This document shows positions 46,316 to 46,665 of a stretch of DNA of 46,665 nucleotides, piece by piece. Position numbers and translations under genes: made by a program. Positions within the stretch are counted from its first letter, which is position 1, and each line of letters opens with the position of its first letter. Under the pieces are notes generated by a model. It made no database searches, was not told the DNA's origin, and saw only the letters and a program-made list of their open reading frames with translations. This stretch comes from Burkholderiales bacterium (lineage in GTDB: Bacteria > Pseudomonadota > Gammaproteobacteria > Burkholderiales > Burkholderiaceae_D). Location of the stretch: NCBI GenBank assembly GCA_947451925.1, contig CANGAW010000018.1, positions 1 through 46,665 of the forward strand. Direction: 5' to 3'.

Positions 46316-46416
46316 AAAGACACTGGATCCCGATTTTCATCGGGATGACGGTAGTAGAGTGAAATGCGCACCAACCCCCACCGTCGTCCCGATGAAAATC
46401 GGGACCCAGCGTCTTT
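46316..46416. repeat. Paired REP-like palindromes in inverted orientation
   Basis: Two 37-base arms (46316-46352 and 46380-46416) are inverted copies with three mismatches, separated by 27 bases. Each arm also contains its own small palindrome TCCCGAT-TTTC-ATCGGGA. The core CTGGRTCCCGAT...ATCGGGAYGACG resembles the short extragenic palindromes found in many proteobacteria, often as such inverted pairs. It lies 42 bases after the CoA-transferase gene and may also help end that transcript. Confidence 0.8.
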
Positions 46417-46424
46417 ATGCTTGT

Positions 46425-46528
46425 TGCCCACGACAGGGACTCGGTCACGTTCCGCGACCCCGCCCGGCCTTGCAAGGCCGGTCTTTCGAGTCCCTCACGT
46501 AAAGCGCGCAGGCGCTTTACTCATGGGC
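46425..46528. repeat. Structured tandem repeat, copy 1
   Basis: This unit can fold on the + strand into a closed multi-branch shape: GCCCA (46426-46430) with TGGGC (46524-46528) as closing stem; AGGGACTCG (46435-46443) with CGAGTCCCT (46487-46495); inside that, the perfect 18-base palindrome at 46464-46481 (CCGGCCTTG/CAAGGCCGG); and GTAAAGCGC (46499-46507) with GCGCTTTAC (46512-46520). The first 91 bases recur exactly 150 bases later. In complement its left end reads like the 3' part of a tRNA (CGAGTCCC...GTGGGCA). Confidence 0.8.
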
Positions 46529-46534
46529 GAAAAA

Positions 46535-46562
46535 AAAGGGCTCGCTAGAGCGAACCCTTTTT
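46535..46562. terminator. Terminator-like hairpin between repeat copies
   Basis: AAAGGGCTCGCT (46535-46546) pairs with AGCGAACCCTTT (46549-46560) with one mismatch, flanked by A-run and T-run. It can act in both directions and is part of the 150-bp repeat period. Confidence 0.7.
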
Positions 46563-46574
46563 CCTTTAAGCTGG

Positions 46575-46665
46575 TGCCCACGACAGGGACTCGGTCACGT
46601 TCCGCGACCCCGCCCGGCCTTGCAAGGCCGGTCTTTCGAGTCCCTCACGTAAAGCGCGCAGGCGC
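46575..46665. repeat. Structured tandem repeat, copy 2 (cut by window end)
   Basis: All 91 visible bases are identical to 46425-46515. Just before it, 46572-46574 (TGG) completes a tRNA-like CCA end in complement (GGGCACCA), which copy 1 lacks (TGT). The rest of the unit lies outside the window. Confidence 0.85.

Noticed and set aside
46572..46665. Possible minus-strand tRNA gene at the window end
   Set aside because: Only the last 20-odd bases resemble a tRNA 3' end. No matching 5' acceptor arm, D-arm or anticodon arm could be placed in the visible sequence.

Overview
This 46.7-kb window is chromosomal DNA of a betaproteobacterium, most likely Burkholderiales, family Oxalobacteraceae (Herminiimonas/Janthinobacterium-like). 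The call rests on gene order (zapE; yoaA; surE-pcm-nlpD-rpoS; rlmD; ndk-rlmN-pilW-rodZ-ispG-hisS-yfgM-bamB-der-hfq-hflX-hflK-hflC-hisZ-purA), on the presence of HisZ, and on moderately high GC. No rRNA gene, complete tRNA gene, insertion sequence, phage gene or CRISPR array was recognised. Almost every gene is on the + strand; the one clear exception is a Bax-inhibitor-1 family membrane protein.

Region 1 (1-25.6 kb) is conserved housekeeping DNA: the end of zapE, two small conserved genes, the Fe-S helicase YoaA, the stress cluster surE-pcm-nlpD-rpoS, the rRNA methyltransferase RlmD, then a long run covering nucleotide supply (ndk, purA), RNA modification (rlmN), pilus and cell-shape assembly (pilW, rodZ), isoprenoid synthesis (ispG), histidyl-tRNA charging (hisS), envelope assembly (yfgM, bamB), ribosome GTPases (der, hflX), Hfq, the FtsH regulators HflK/HflC, and HisZ. 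It closes with a phosphoribosyltransferase and a rho-independent terminator.

Region 2 (25.6-37 kb) is an accessory type I secretion island: an HlyB-type ABC exporter, an HlyD-type adaptor, two tandem paralogous two-helix membrane proteins of unknown family, a 1770-residue RTX protein, and an HlyC-type lysine acyltransferase as the last gene. Three observations stand out. First, three of the five non-repeat modules of the RTX protein carry a GK...RTGYRS-like motif resembling, from memory, one of the acylated lysine sites of E. coli haemolysin. Second, the two paralogues share a 25-bp identical block near their 5' ends. Third, immediately after that block in the second copy the DNA becomes AT-rich and stays so through roughly the first 170 codons of the RTX gene. 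This is the mosaic pattern expected if an effector end and its adjacent membrane partner (possible immunity protein) were exchanged together.

Region 3 (37-46.3 kb) is a catabolic operon: a sugar-type ABC importer (two permeases, periplasmic binding protein, double ATPase), two beta-propeller lactonase/strictosidine-synthase-like proteins, a 2-hydroxychromene-2-carboxylate-isomerase-like protein and a class III CoA-transferase. One propeller is fused to the C-terminus of the second permease. The free one appears to have lost two of three metal ligands. The substrate cannot be read from the sequence.

The right end (46.3-46.67 kb) holds a paired REP-like palindrome and at least two copies of a 150-bp-period, highly structured tandem repeat whose edge matches the 3' end of a tRNA in complement. 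The array runs off the window.
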